Origin: Thiotrichaceae bacterium
GTDB taxonomy: Bacteria; Pseudomonadota; Gammaproteobacteria; Thiotrichales; Thiotrichaceae
NCBI GenBank assembly: GCA_027009095.1
Contig: JALVDG010000458.1
Location: 1 to 6,350, forward strand
Direction of reading: 5' to 3'
Length of the DNA stretch: 6,350 bases
In this document: positions 1-6,326 of the stretch, one piece after another
Numbering within the stretch: the stretch's first letter is position 1
Layout of the letters: each line of letters begins with the position of its first letter
Notes under the pieces: model-generated
What the model saw: only the letters and a program-made list of their open reading frames with translations
Told to the model about the DNA's origin: nothing
Database searches by the model: none
Made by a program: the position numbers and the translations under genes

Positions 1-1
1 G

Positions 2-1276
2 TCTGGTCGTATTCATACTTTTATCGCAACCTCTCCGATCCATATGAAAGATAAGTTACGTATGGAACCAGAACAAGTGCTTGAGCAGGCAGTACATGCG
101 GTAAAACGGGCGCGACAATATACCGATGATGTGGAGTTTTCAGCAGAAGATGCTGGGCGTTCTGAGTTAGATTTTCTTTGTCGTGTTGTGGAGGCAGCTA
201 TTGATGCAGGTGCTTCAACGATCAACATTCCTGATACCGTTGGCTATAATATCCCGCATCAATTTGGTGAAACAGTGCGTCAGATTATAGAGCGAGTGCC
301 TAATGCTGATAAGGCAATATTCTCAGTTCATTGTCATAATGATTTAGGCTTGGCTGTGGGTAATTCTCTAGCGGCAGTGCTTAATGGTGCGCGTCAGGTA
401 GAATGTACTATTAATGGTTTGGGTGAGCGTGCAGGTAACGCTTCTTTAGAAGAGGTAGTCATGGCGGTGCGTACACGTCAGGACGTTTTCCCTTGCGATA
501 CCAATATCGATACCAAAATTATTGTTCCAGCCTCAAACTTAGTTTCTTTAGTAACAGGCTTTCCAGTGCAACCGAATAAGGCTGTTGTGGGTAAAAATGC
601 TTTCTCACACGAGTCAGGAATCCATCAGGATGGTATTTTAAAGTCACGTGAAACCTATGAAATTATGCGTGCGGAAGATGTAGGGTGGTCGGATAATAAA
701 CAGCTTATATTAGGCAAACATTCAGGCAGAGCTGCGGTTAAATCCCGATTGATTGAGTTAGGGGTGGAAATTAAAACAGAAAGTGCCTTAAATACTATTT
801 TTGATCGTTATAAAGCGGTGGCTGATCTTAAACATGAGATTTATGATGAAGATTTAATGGTCATTGCCAATGAGTCTTTGTCAGCAATTTCGGCGAATGT
901 AAAATATGAGCTAATTTCTTCTTGGGTTTGTTCTGAAACAGGCGAAACACCGCATGCAAAAGTCGTTATTTCTGTTGATGGAAAAGAGGTAACAGGTGAG
1001 GCTGATGGGAGTGGTTCTGTCGATGCGGTCTATTCTGCAATTAAAAATATTGTTGAGGACTACGGTGTTTTAGAGTTGTATTCAGTAAACAATGTAACCA
1101 GTGGTACCGACTCTCAAGGTGAGGTAAATGTTCGTTTGGAAAAAGACGGGCGTTTAGTTTATGGTACAGGTGCAGATACCGATATTGTGATCGCATCTGC
1201 AAAGGCTTATCTAGATGCTTTAAATAAACTTTCCATGCAGTTGGATAGAGAGCACCCTCAATATAATGCCGTCTGA
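2..1276 (+). CDS. leuA: 2-isopropylmalate synthase, 5'-truncated by the window edge
   Basis: The enzyme condenses acetyl-CoA with 2-ketoisovalerate to 2-isopropylmalate, the first committed step of leucine synthesis in the cytoplasm. The reading frame is already open at base 2 and reads [17 protein letters not shown], a typical internal LeuA segment, so the ATG at 44 is an internal Met and not the start. Numbering from the first visible codon, the metal-binding HCHND has His110 and His112. [10 protein letters not shown] follows, with the Asn ligand at 146, the same 34-residue spacing as in Neisseria LeuA as I recall it. The [11 protein letters not shown] motif is at about 200-210. From about residue 300 comes the C-terminal leucine-binding regulatory domain, with GSGSVDA near 336-342, which makes leucine feedback inhibition likely. 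About 94 N-terminal residues, including the DGEQ-type active-site segment, lie upstream. The C-terminus is intact. The family identity is clear. Confidence 0.96.
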   Translation, partial: SGRIHTFIATSPIHMKDKLRMEPEQVLEQAVHAVKRARQYTDDVEFSAEDAGRSELDFLCRVVEAAIDAGASTINIPDTVGYNIPHQFGETVRQIIERVPNADKAIFSVHCHNDLGLAVGNSLAAVLNGARQVECTINGLGERAGNASLEEVVMAVRTRQDVFPCDTNIDTKIIVPASNLVSLVTGFPVQPNKAVVGKNAFSHESGIHQDGILKSRETYEIMRAEDVGWSDNKQLILGKHSGRAAVKSRLIELGVEIKTESALNTIFDRYKAVADLKHEIYDEDLMVIANESLSAISANVKYELISSWVCSETGETPHAKVVISVDGKEVTGEADGSGSVDAVYSAIKNIVEDYGVLELYSVNNVTSGTDSQGEVNVRLEKDGRLVYGTGADTDIVIASAKAYLDALNKLSMQLDREHPQYNAV

Positions 1277-1277
1277 A
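1266..1277 (+). other. Exact 12-mer match to the Neisseria DNA uptake sequence
   Basis: The 12 bases ATGCCGTCTGAA cover the last codons and TGA stop of leuA plus one base beyond. This is the extended DNA uptake sequence that Neisseria uses to recognise its own DNA during transformation. I see only this single copy on either strand, with no inverted partner that would form the usual terminator-type pair. One copy in an otherwise gammaproteobacterial-looking region may be coincidence, so the match is certain but the function is doubtful. Confidence 0.25.
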
Positions 1278-1297
1278 AAAGGTTTTAGGAAATAATA

Positions 1298-2191
1298 GTG
1301 GCAGTAACACAACAGCAACTTTCATACTTGAAAGCCATGGGAATCCCTGTATGGGTTTCTCGTGATGCTGTTGATGTTAGTATTTTTGAGTCTGGTACTA
1401 ATCAGCAAAATCTAAGGCAAGTATCTAAATTTAAGTTACCGCAGACATCTTTAGATTCAAACTCATATCATTTTCCAGAAAATAATTCTTCTCAAAAGCC
1501 TAGCTCCTTCTCAAATGAAAGTCTTCGTGATGAGTTGCAACAGGCAACACCTGAGTCAATCGCTCAGCAATCATCAATACCTTCCAGCGTAAAGCCCGTT
1601 TCAAAACAGTATAACGATTGCTCATCATTTGATTTACAGCAACTACAATCAGCCGTTATTGCTTGTCAACAATGCGATTTGCATGGCGTAAGAACACAAA
1701 CGGTTTTTGGCGAAGGGGTAATAAATGCAACATGGATGATTATTGGTGATGCCCCGAAAGAAGACGATGACCTGCAAGGGCGTGCTTTTATGGGGCGAGC
1801 AGGTAAGCTATTAAATAATATGCTAACAGCAGTTGGTTTAGATCGCTCAACGGTTTATCTGAGCAATAGTATAAAATGTCGCCCCCCTAATAATCGTGAT
1901 CCAAAAAAAGAAGAATCTGCCGCTTGCTTTGCTTATCTAAAGCGACAGATAGAATTGGTAAATCCTTCTTTAATTTTAATTGTGGGACGCATAGCAGCCC
2001 AACACCTGTTAGAGACCAAAGAGCCATTAGCTCGACTGCGGGGAAAACAGCATCAAATATCAGGTTTTGATATTCCTGTTGTGGTGACCTACCATCCTGC
2101 CTACTTACTACGTCAACCGCGAGATAAATATAAATCATGGGAAGATTTAAAATTAGCGCGTGCTTTACTTGCTAAAACAAGTCAATCATAA
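1298..2191 (+). CDS. Family 4 (Fe-S) uracil-DNA glycosylase with psi-like N-terminal extension
   Basis: Family 4 enzymes excise uracil from DNA in base excision repair. The GTG start is supported by AGGA at 1287-1290, 7 bases upstream. Residues 1-23 form a conserved-looking block (YLKAMGIPVWVSRD at 10-23). Residues ~30-112 are a low-complexity Ser/Gln/Asn/Pro-rich linker. The catalytic domain runs from ~113 to 297. Cys123, Cys126, Cys194 and Cys210 have the spacing of the 4Fe-4S ligands in the Thermus enzyme as I recall it. Motif 1 is GDAPK (150-154) where the family usually has GEAPG or GEGPG. FMGRAGKLL (164-172), NSIKCRPPNNR (190-200) and the HPAYLLR motif 2 (266-272) are all present. The ~110-residue extension makes it longer than the ~200-residue minimal enzymes. 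It follows leuA by 21 bases and precedes rimI by 3, where E. coli has holD. Activity is probable but not certain, given the motif 1 changes; a replisome role is inferred. Confidence 0.9.
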   Translation: MAVTQQQLSYLKAMGIPVWVSRDAVDVSIFESGTNQQNLRQVSKFKLPQTSLDSNSYHFPENNSSQKPSSFSNESLRDELQQATPESIAQQSSIPSSVKPVSKQYNDCSSFDLQQLQSAVIACQQCDLHGVRTQTVFGEGVINATWMIIGDAPKEDDDLQGRAFMGRAGKLLNNMLTAVGLDRSTVYLSNSIKCRPPNNRDPKKEESAACFAYLKRQIELVNPSLILIVGRIAAQHLLETKEPLARLRGKQHQISGFDIPVVVTYHPAYLLRQPRDKYKSWEDLKLARALLAKTSQS

Positions 2192-2194
2192 AGA

Positions 2195-2653
2195 ATGAGA
2201 AAGGGCTTAGAATATTTTCGTAAAATGACCTTGTCAGACTTAGACGATGTGATGTTAGTTGAGCTGATGTCTTATCCTTTTCCTTGGTCACGTACTTTAT
2301 TTGAAGACAGTTTAAATAAACCGAGCTATAGTTGTTGGGTGTTTGAATATGAAGATACTGTTGCTGGTTATTTAATTAGTTCATTTGCAGCAGGTGAAGG
2401 GCATATATTAAATCTATGTGTTCACCCCAAAATGCAAGGACAAGGCTGGGGAAGAAAACTACTAAATGAAGCCGAATGGATCGCAAAACAACATCGTACT
2501 GATACTTTATTTTTGGAAGTGAGGCTATCTAACTCAGCTGCTATTTATTTATATGAATCGAGTGGTTATAACGAAATAGGTCGTAGAAAAAACTATTATC
2601 CTGCTGAAAATGGTCGTGAAGATGCCATCGTCATGGCAAAGTCATTATTTTAG
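2195..2653 (+). CDS. rimI: Ribosomal protein S18-alanine N-acetyltransferase
   Basis: RimI is a GNAT-fold cytoplasmic enzyme that transfers acetyl from acetyl-CoA to the N-terminal alanine of ribosomal protein S18. At 152 residues it is close to the E. coli length (148). PFPWS is at 28-32. The acetyl-CoA pyrophosphate-binding loop QGQGWG is at 81-86. LEVR carries Glu108 and LYES carries Tyr120, with the same 12-residue spacing as catalytic Glu103 and Tyr115 of E. coli. NYYP (133-136) and GREDAIVM (140-147) are the RimI-type C-terminus and separate it from generic acetyltransferases. The ATG at 2195 gives a full-length N-terminus, but no good Shine-Dalgarno precedes it. With only 3 bases after the glycosylase stop, it is probably translated by coupling. 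The next ATG (2225) would leave a shorter N-terminus and is less likely. Confidence 0.94.
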   Translation: MRKGLEYFRKMTLSDLDDVMLVELMSYPFPWSRTLFEDSLNKPSYSCWVFEYEDTVAGYLISSFAAGEGHILNLCVHPKMQGQGWGRKLLNEAEWIAKQHRTDTLFLEVRLSNSAAIYLYESSGYNEIGRRKNYYPAENGREDAIVMAKSLF

Positions 2654-2716
2654 TTGATTTGAGAGAATTATAAGCTTGATTGTTTGCTATATATCGACTA
2701 CCACGAAATAGCGCAT

Positions 2717-2743
2717 CATGTTAATATGCCTCATTTTAATGTG
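2717..2743 (+). repeat. Pair of 12-base direct repeats in the rimI-pcnB gap
   Basis: CATGTTAATATG (2717-2728) and CATTTTAATGTG (2732-2743) agree at 10 of 12 positions and are separated by CCT, giving a 15-base period. Each unit is also close to an inverted repeat (CAT...ATG). They lie about 30 bases upstream of the candidate promoter, so a regulator site is conceivable. In DNA this AT-rich, chance is a real alternative. Confidence 0.3.
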
Positions 2744-2774
2744 TTGAGTTTATTGTAATTTGTTATTTTTGAAA

Positions 2775-2804
2775 TCGACTCAATAGAACCGATTAGTCTA
2801 TACA
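2775..2804 (+). promoter_or_regulatory. Weak sigma70-type promoter candidate for pcnB-folK-panBC
   Basis: A -35-like TCGACT (2775-2780, 4 of 6 to consensus) and a -10-like TATACA (2799-2804, 4 of 6) are separated by 18 bases. Transcription would start near 2811. This is the best-spaced pair I found in the only long gap of the window, which is where a promoter for the downstream genes would be expected. The match is weak, and read-through from leuA-udg-rimI is possible because no clear terminator follows rimI. Confidence 0.3.
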
Positions 2805-2820
2805 TAGGATGTTTTTAATA

Positions 2821-2868
2821 ATGGGCTTGTTACTTAAAAGGAATTTATCCTTTAGGACTGCTCAATGA
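2821..2868 (+). CDS. Possible 15-codon leader ORF overlapping the pcnB start
   Basis: An ATG at 2821 opens a short frame encoding MGLLLKRNLSFRTAQ. Its TGA (2866-2868) overlaps the pcnB ATG (2865-2867) as ATGA, the typical arrangement for translational coupling. AGGA at 2806-2809 lies 11 bases upstream, a rather long spacing. The frame contains two AGG arginine codons and encloses the hairpin at 2837-2853. It could be a translated leader tuning pcnB expression, or a chance ORF; at this length the sequence alone cannot decide. Confidence 0.25.
   Translation: MGLLLKRNLSFRTAQ
2837..2853 (+). promoter_or_regulatory. Small hairpin just upstream of the pcnB Shine-Dalgarno
   Basis: AAAGGA (2837-2842) can pair with TCCTTT (2848-2853) around a 5-base loop. 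It ends directly before AGGA (2854-2857), which lies 7 bases upstream of the pcnB ATG and is the likely ribosome-binding site. The left arm itself contains an AGGA that could act as a decoy site. The 6-bp AT-rich stem is weak, and no T-run follows, so it is not a terminator. Confidence 0.3.
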
Positions 2869-4142
2869 AGGATGTTGTGCGTATACCACCTTCTGAGCAT
2901 GGGATTAGTGAAAAACAAATATGTAAAAAAGCACGAACTATTTTAAATGCACTGACTAAAGCAGGCTATGAAGCCTATTTGGTTGGCGGTGCTGTTCGTG
3001 ATTTACTTTTGAATAAACAGCCTAAAGATTTTGATATCGCAACCAATGCTCACCCTGAGCAAATCAAACAAGTTATACCTTCCACTCGTATTATAGGCAG
3101 ACGATTTCGACTTGCTCACGTTCACTTTGGTCGAGAATACCTAGAGGTGGCAACCTTTCGTGCGCCACATGATAAAAGTGATAAAGGACAAGTAAGCACC
3201 GATGGTCGTATTATTCATGACAATGTTTATGGAACGGTTGCAGAAGATGCAGTAAGGCGAGACTTTACTATCAATGCTTTATTTTATGACTTAAAAACAG
3301 GTGATATTCTCGATTTTGTTGATGGAATGAAAGACATAAAGGCTAGGCAATTGCGCCTTATTGGTGATCCTGAGATACGTTATCGAGAAGACCCTGTCAG
3401 GATGTTGCGTGGTATTCGTTTTATGGGGAAATTAGGTTTTTCCTTGGAGCCTGCAACAGAAGCACCAATTAGTGAGTTAGCTGGGTTATTATCAAAAATA
3501 GCACCTGCTCGTTTGTTTGATGAGACGCTAAAGCTATTTCATAGTGGTCAAGCGTTAGTAATGCTTGACTTGCTTCGTCAATATCATTTATTTGCTTGTT
3601 TGTTTCCTTTAGCGGAGCAAAGTTTTGCTGATGACGAAACAGGGCAGTTCGACATCTTGGTGCGAGTTGCATTATCGAATACTGATAAGCGGATTCGTGC
3701 AGGAAAGCCCGTTACGCCAGCTTTTTTGTTTGCTGTCATGCTGTGGTATCAAGTTCAACAAGGGACAAAATATTACCGTAAAGAAGGAAATCCTGATTTA
3801 CAATCTGTACACTTAGCGGCATCAGATACACTTGGTTTTCAAGTGAAAACAATCGCAATTCCTCGCCGTTTTAGTAATGTAACACGTGAAATTTGGGCGA
3901 TGCAGGGACGCTTTCAATTTAAAGCCTGTCGTCGTTCTTTAAAATTTTTGACCAATAAGCGTTTTCGTGCAGCGTATGACTTTATGTGTTTGCGTGCCAG
4001 ATCGGGAGAGCCACTAGAAGAGGACTGTAAATGGTGGACGCTATTGCAAGAAGTGAACGAGGAAGAAAAGTTAGCAATGTGCAATAAAGAACAGGGTTCT
4101 CCACGTAGAAATCGCTCTGGGCGACGCAGAAGACGTAAATAA
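2865..4142 (+). CDS. pcnB: Poly(A) polymerase I
   Basis: PcnB adds 3' poly(A) tails to RNAs and thereby promotes their degradation. It belongs to the class II nucleotidyltransferases, which also include tRNA CCA-adding enzymes. The N-terminal catalytic domain has LVGGAVRDLLL (39-49) and the metal-binding DFD with Asp55 and Asp57; Glu94 in LEVATF is the likely third carboxylate. RRFRLAHVHFG (79-89) is the segment that marks PcnB rather than CCA-adding enzymes. RRDFTINAL is at 131-139 and REDPVRMLRGIRF at 174-186. The neck and body follow, and the protein ends in a basic tail (SPRRNRSGRRRRRK), as in other PcnB proteins, presumably for RNA contact. At 425 residues it is slightly shorter than the E. 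coli protein. The ATG has AGGA 7 bases upstream and no rare start codon of the kind described for E. coli pcnB. folK follows after 8 bases. Confidence 0.95.
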   Translation: MKDVVRIPPSEHGISEKQICKKARTILNALTKAGYEAYLVGGAVRDLLLNKQPKDFDIATNAHPEQIKQVIPSTRIIGRRFRLAHVHFGREYLEVATFRAPHDKSDKGQVSTDGRIIHDNVYGTVAEDAVRRDFTINALFYDLKTGDILDFVDGMKDIKARQLRLIGDPEIRYREDPVRMLRGIRFMGKLGFSLEPATEAPISELAGLLSKIAPARLFDETLKLFHSGQALVMLDLLRQYHLFACLFPLAEQSFADDETGQFDILVRVALSNTDKRIRAGKPVTPAFLFAVMLWYQVQQGTKYYRKEGNPDLQSVHLAASDTLGFQVKTIAIPRRFSNVTREIWAMQGRFQFKACRRSLKFLTNKRFRAAYDFMCLRARSGEPLEEDCKWWTLLQEVNEEEKLAMCNKEQGSPRRNRSGRRRRRK

Positions 4143-4150
4143 ACCAAATA

Positions 4151-4636
4151 ATGTCTATTTGTTATATCGGGCTAGGAAGTAATTTAGGTGATTCGATTGC
4201 TTATTTAGATAGCGCAATCAGTGCGTTACACTCGAATCAATCAATAAAAAAAATCATCGTTTCTAATTTTTATCGTAGTAAGCCTCATGGTCCCCAAGAT
4301 CAACCTGATTATATAAACGCAGTGGCTCGTTTTGAAACTAAGTTAACGCCTTATGCTTTACTGTCCTTGTTGCAAAAAATTGAACAAGATAATGATAGAA
4401 AACGAGATGGAACACATTGGGGCGCACGTACCTTAGATCTTGATTTATTATTATATGGCGATGCTATTATTGAAACAGAAAGCTTAATCGTTCCACACCC
4501 TTATCTATGTGAGCGTTCTTTTGTTTTATACCCGTTGCAAGAATTAGAGCCTGATATAGTCTTTCCAAATGGTGTCCTATTAAAGGAATGTTTATCTAAG
4601 CTGCCAGTAGATGATTTAAAATTAATAGAGAGGTGA
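4151..4636 (+). CDS. folK: 6-hydroxymethyl-7,8-dihydropterin pyrophosphokinase (HPPK)
   Basis: FolK transfers pyrophosphate from ATP to 6-hydroxymethyl-7,8-dihydropterin, giving the substrate that dihydropteroate synthase joins to p-aminobenzoate in folate synthesis. At 161 residues it matches the E. coli length (159). YIGLGSNLGD is at 5-14. HGPQDQPDYINAV (46-58) is the pterin-binding region. WGARTLDLDLLLYG (90-103) holds the Mg-ATP ligands Asp96 and Asp98, equivalent to Asp95 and Asp97 of E. coli. VPHPYLCERSFVLYPL (114-129) carries the conserved His116. The start aligns exactly with the family N-terminus, but no Shine-Dalgarno is visible, so translation is probably coupled to pcnB, whose stop lies 8 bases upstream. 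It is a stand-alone HPPK, not fused to FolB or FolP. Confidence 0.96.
   Translation: MSICYIGLGSNLGDSIAYLDSAISALHSNQSIKKIIVSNFYRSKPHGPQDQPDYINAVARFETKLTPYALLSLLQKIEQDNDRKRDGTHWGARTLDLDLLLYGDAIIETESLIVPHPYLCERSFVLYPLQELEPDIVFPNGVLLKECLSKLPVDDLKLIER
4630..4636 (+). promoter_or_regulatory. Ribosome-binding site that sets the panB start
   Basis: GAGGTGA is a 7-base perfect complement to the 16S rRNA 3' end (anti-Shine-Dalgarno). It is embedded in the end of folK and overlaps its TGA stop. It is well spaced for the GTG at 4642 (8 bases after GAGG). It overlaps the alternative GTG at 4633 and so cannot serve it. This argues for the later start and for coupling of panB translation to folK. Confidence 0.75.
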
Positions 4637-4641
4637 GTAGG

Positions 4642-5439
4642 GTGTCAAAAATAACGGTTCGAAAGCTTCGTAACATGAAGCAAGAAGGCGATAAAATAAC
4701 CATGCTAACAGCTTACGATGCTAGCTTTGCACAGATGTTAGATCAGCAAAAAGTAGATGTGATTTTAGTTGGTGATTCGTTAGGAATGGTGATTCAAGGG
4801 CATGAGTCAACTGTTTCGGTCACGATGGATGATATGGTTTATCATACAAAAACAGTATCACCTGTTTGTCGTCACTCTCTTATTTTGGGTGACTTACCCT
4901 TTATGAGTTATACCTCAAAAGTAGATGCCATTAAAAATGCAGCACGCTTAATGCAAGAAGGTGGTGCACAGATGGTAAAACTAGAAGGTGGTGAGCCACA
5001 AATCGAAAATGTAACTGAGTTATCACGTCACGGAGTCCCCGTTTGCGCTCATTTAGGCTTACAACCACAGTCTGTACATAAACTAGGGGGGTATTTCGTA
5101 CAAGGGAGAGATCCAAAAGTAGCAGAAAAAATGCTTGATGATGCCTTAGTCTTGCAGGATGCAGGTGCGGATATGGTGTTGCTGGAGTGTGTACCAGTCG
5201 CGTTGGCAGAAAAAATAACAAAAGCCTTAGATGTTCCCGTTATAGGAATAGGTGCAGGAAATGTCTGTGATGGTCAGGTTTTGGTATTGCAAGATATGCT
5301 GGGCATCTCAAAAAAAGCCCCCAGCTTTTCGCAAGATTTTTTAACAGGTCAGACAGAAGGTATTTCGGGCGCAGTGAAAGCCTATGTAGAAGCCGTTAAA
5401 TCGAAAGCCTTTCCTTCTGAAGCGCAGAGTTTTGTGTAA
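4642..5439 (+). CDS. panB: 3-methyl-2-oxobutanoate hydroxymethyltransferase
   Basis: PanB transfers a hydroxymethyl group from 5,10-methylenetetrahydrofolate to 2-ketoisovalerate, giving ketopantoate, the first committed step to pantothenate and CoA. The fold is a TIM barrel. I chose the GTG at 4642 (265 residues, E. coli has 264) over an in-frame GTG at 4633 because the strong GAGGTGA fits only the later one. Visible motifs, numbered from this start, are TAYDASFA (23-30), GDSLGM with Mg ligand Asp45, and DLPFMSY with Asp84. KLEGGE follows with Lys113 and Glu115. HLGLQPQSV (137-145) comes next, then LLECVP with catalytic Glu182, and PVIGIGAGN (199-207). These match the E. coli residues almost one for one, with a one-residue insertion before Glu115. 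The TAA overlaps the panC ATG by one base, indicating coupled translation. Confidence 0.96.
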   Translation: MSKITVRKLRNMKQEGDKITMLTAYDASFAQMLDQQKVDVILVGDSLGMVIQGHESTVSVTMDDMVYHTKTVSPVCRHSLILGDLPFMSYTSKVDAIKNAARLMQEGGAQMVKLEGGEPQIENVTELSRHGVPVCAHLGLQPQSVHKLGGYFVQGRDPKVAEKMLDDALVLQDAGADMVLLECVPVALAEKITKALDVPVIGIGAGNVCDGQVLVLQDMLGISKKAPSFSQDFLTGQTEGISGAVKAYVEAVKSKAFPSEAQSFV

Positions 5440-6299
5440 TGTTGCATTTTTCTAAAATATCTCATGTGAGGAAACAAATAAACAAATGGAAGCAGCAGGG
5501 CAATAAAATCGCCTTTGTACCTACAATGGGTAATTTGCATGCTGGGCATTTAGCGTTGCTTGAAAAAGCAAAAGAGCTAGCCGATAAAGCTATAGTCTCT
5601 ATTTTTGTCAATCCTATTCAGTTTGATCAAGAAAAAGATTTACAAGCATACCCTCGCACATTATCCGATGATAAGGACAAGCTTTTAGCGAGTGGTTGTG
5701 ATCTAGTTTTTACTCCTTCGGTAGACGAGCTTTATCCAAATGGCAGTCATATAACAAGGGTTGAAGTTCCTAAGATAAGTGAATTGCTTGAAGGAGAATA
5801 CCGCCCTGGGCACTTTTCAGGAGTCTCCACCGTTGTCAGCAAGCTGTTTAATATTGTTATGCCCGATATTGCGGTCTTTGGAGAAAAAGACTTTCAGCAA
5901 TTAATGATCATAAAGAAAATGGTCGCTGATCTTGATATGCCTGTTGAAATTATCGGTTTGCCAACCATTAGAGAACCTGATGGTTTAGCAATGAGTTCAA
6001 GAAATGGATATTTGACGAGTCAAGAACGCTTAATAGCAGCTAAATTCTATAAAGAGCTACAGTCTTTGCATAAAAAATTAAAAGAAGGATGTAAGGATTT
6101 TATGGAGCTACAACAATTATCAATAAAAAAATTAAATAAGGCAGGCTTTAAAGCTGACTATATCGAGATTCGCAAAGAATCAGACTTAATGCCCGTATCA
6201 GCGGAAGATACCGATATGGTTATATTAGGGTCTGTATGGCTAGGAAAAGCAAGGTTGATTGATAATGTGCGAGTTAAGTTAGGAGTGCACTCGAAATAA
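5439..6299 (+). CDS. panC: Pantothenate synthetase (pantoate-beta-alanine ligase)
   Basis: PanC activates pantoate with ATP to pantoyl-adenylate and then joins it to beta-alanine, forming pantothenate in the cytoplasm. It is a cytidylyltransferase-superfamily enzyme. PTMGNLHAGH (28-37) contains the HxGH nucleotide-binding motif with His34 and His37. FVNPIQF is at 56-62 and YPRTL at 71-75. RPGHFSGVSTVVSKLFN (122-138) is the pantoate and ATP-binding region. GEKDFQQL (148-155) and MSSRN (185-189), the KMSKS-like loop, follow. ARLIDN (271-276) is the C-terminal dimer-contact region. At 286 residues the length is normal. The ATG overlaps the panB stop as TAATG, so translation is coupled. The usual panD (beta-alanine source) is not present between panC and the window end, so it must lie elsewhere or beta-alanine comes by another route. 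Confidence 0.97.
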   Translation: MLHFSKISHVRKQINKWKQQGNKIAFVPTMGNLHAGHLALLEKAKELADKAIVSIFVNPIQFDQEKDLQAYPRTLSDDKDKLLASGCDLVFTPSVDELYPNGSHITRVEVPKISELLEGEYRPGHFSGVSTVVSKLFNIVMPDIAVFGEKDFQQLMIIKKMVADLDMPVEIIGLPTIREPDGLAMSSRNGYLTSQERLIAAKFYKELQSLHKKLKEGCKDFMELQQLSIKKLNKAGFKADYIEIRKESDLMPVSAEDTDMVILGSVWLGKARLIDNVRVKLGVHSK

Positions 6300-6326
6300 C
6301 ACTGCTACAACATCATAAAAGGAGTG

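Noticed and set aside
44..46. ATG at 44 as the leuA start.
   Set aside because: The frame is open upstream to the window edge and encodes conserved LeuA residues ([12 protein letters not shown]), so the gene begins outside the window.
1041..1325. Minus-strand ORF opposite the leuA end and glycosylase start.
   Set aside because: Its translation shows no known motif, and it is antisense to conserved coding sequence; the other minus-strand frames (for example 4931-5221 opposite panB) fail for the same reason.
1903..1909. Seven-A run in the glycosylase gene in the A_AAA_AAA register of a -1 frameshift slippery site.
   Set aside because: The zero frame continues through conserved family 4 motifs to the end, including HPAYLLR, and I saw no stimulatory hairpin or upstream Shine-Dalgarno designed for it. 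A Lys-Lys pair in AT-rich DNA explains it.
2654..2700. Possible intrinsic terminator after rimI.
   Set aside because: I found no stem of 5 or more pairs with a following T-run; the AT-rich stretch has TATATA but no properly spaced -35 either, so it is not called as a promoter.
3625..3816. 63-codon forward ORF inside pcnB.
   Set aside because: It lies entirely within the well-conserved pcnB frame, has no recognisable family or ribosome-binding site, and is a shadow of an AT-rich gene.
2865..4142. tRNA CCA-adding enzyme as an alternative to poly(A) polymerase.
   Set aside because: The RRFRLAHV segment, the alignment with E. coli PcnB and the Arg-rich tail, together with the adjacent folK, favour PcnB.
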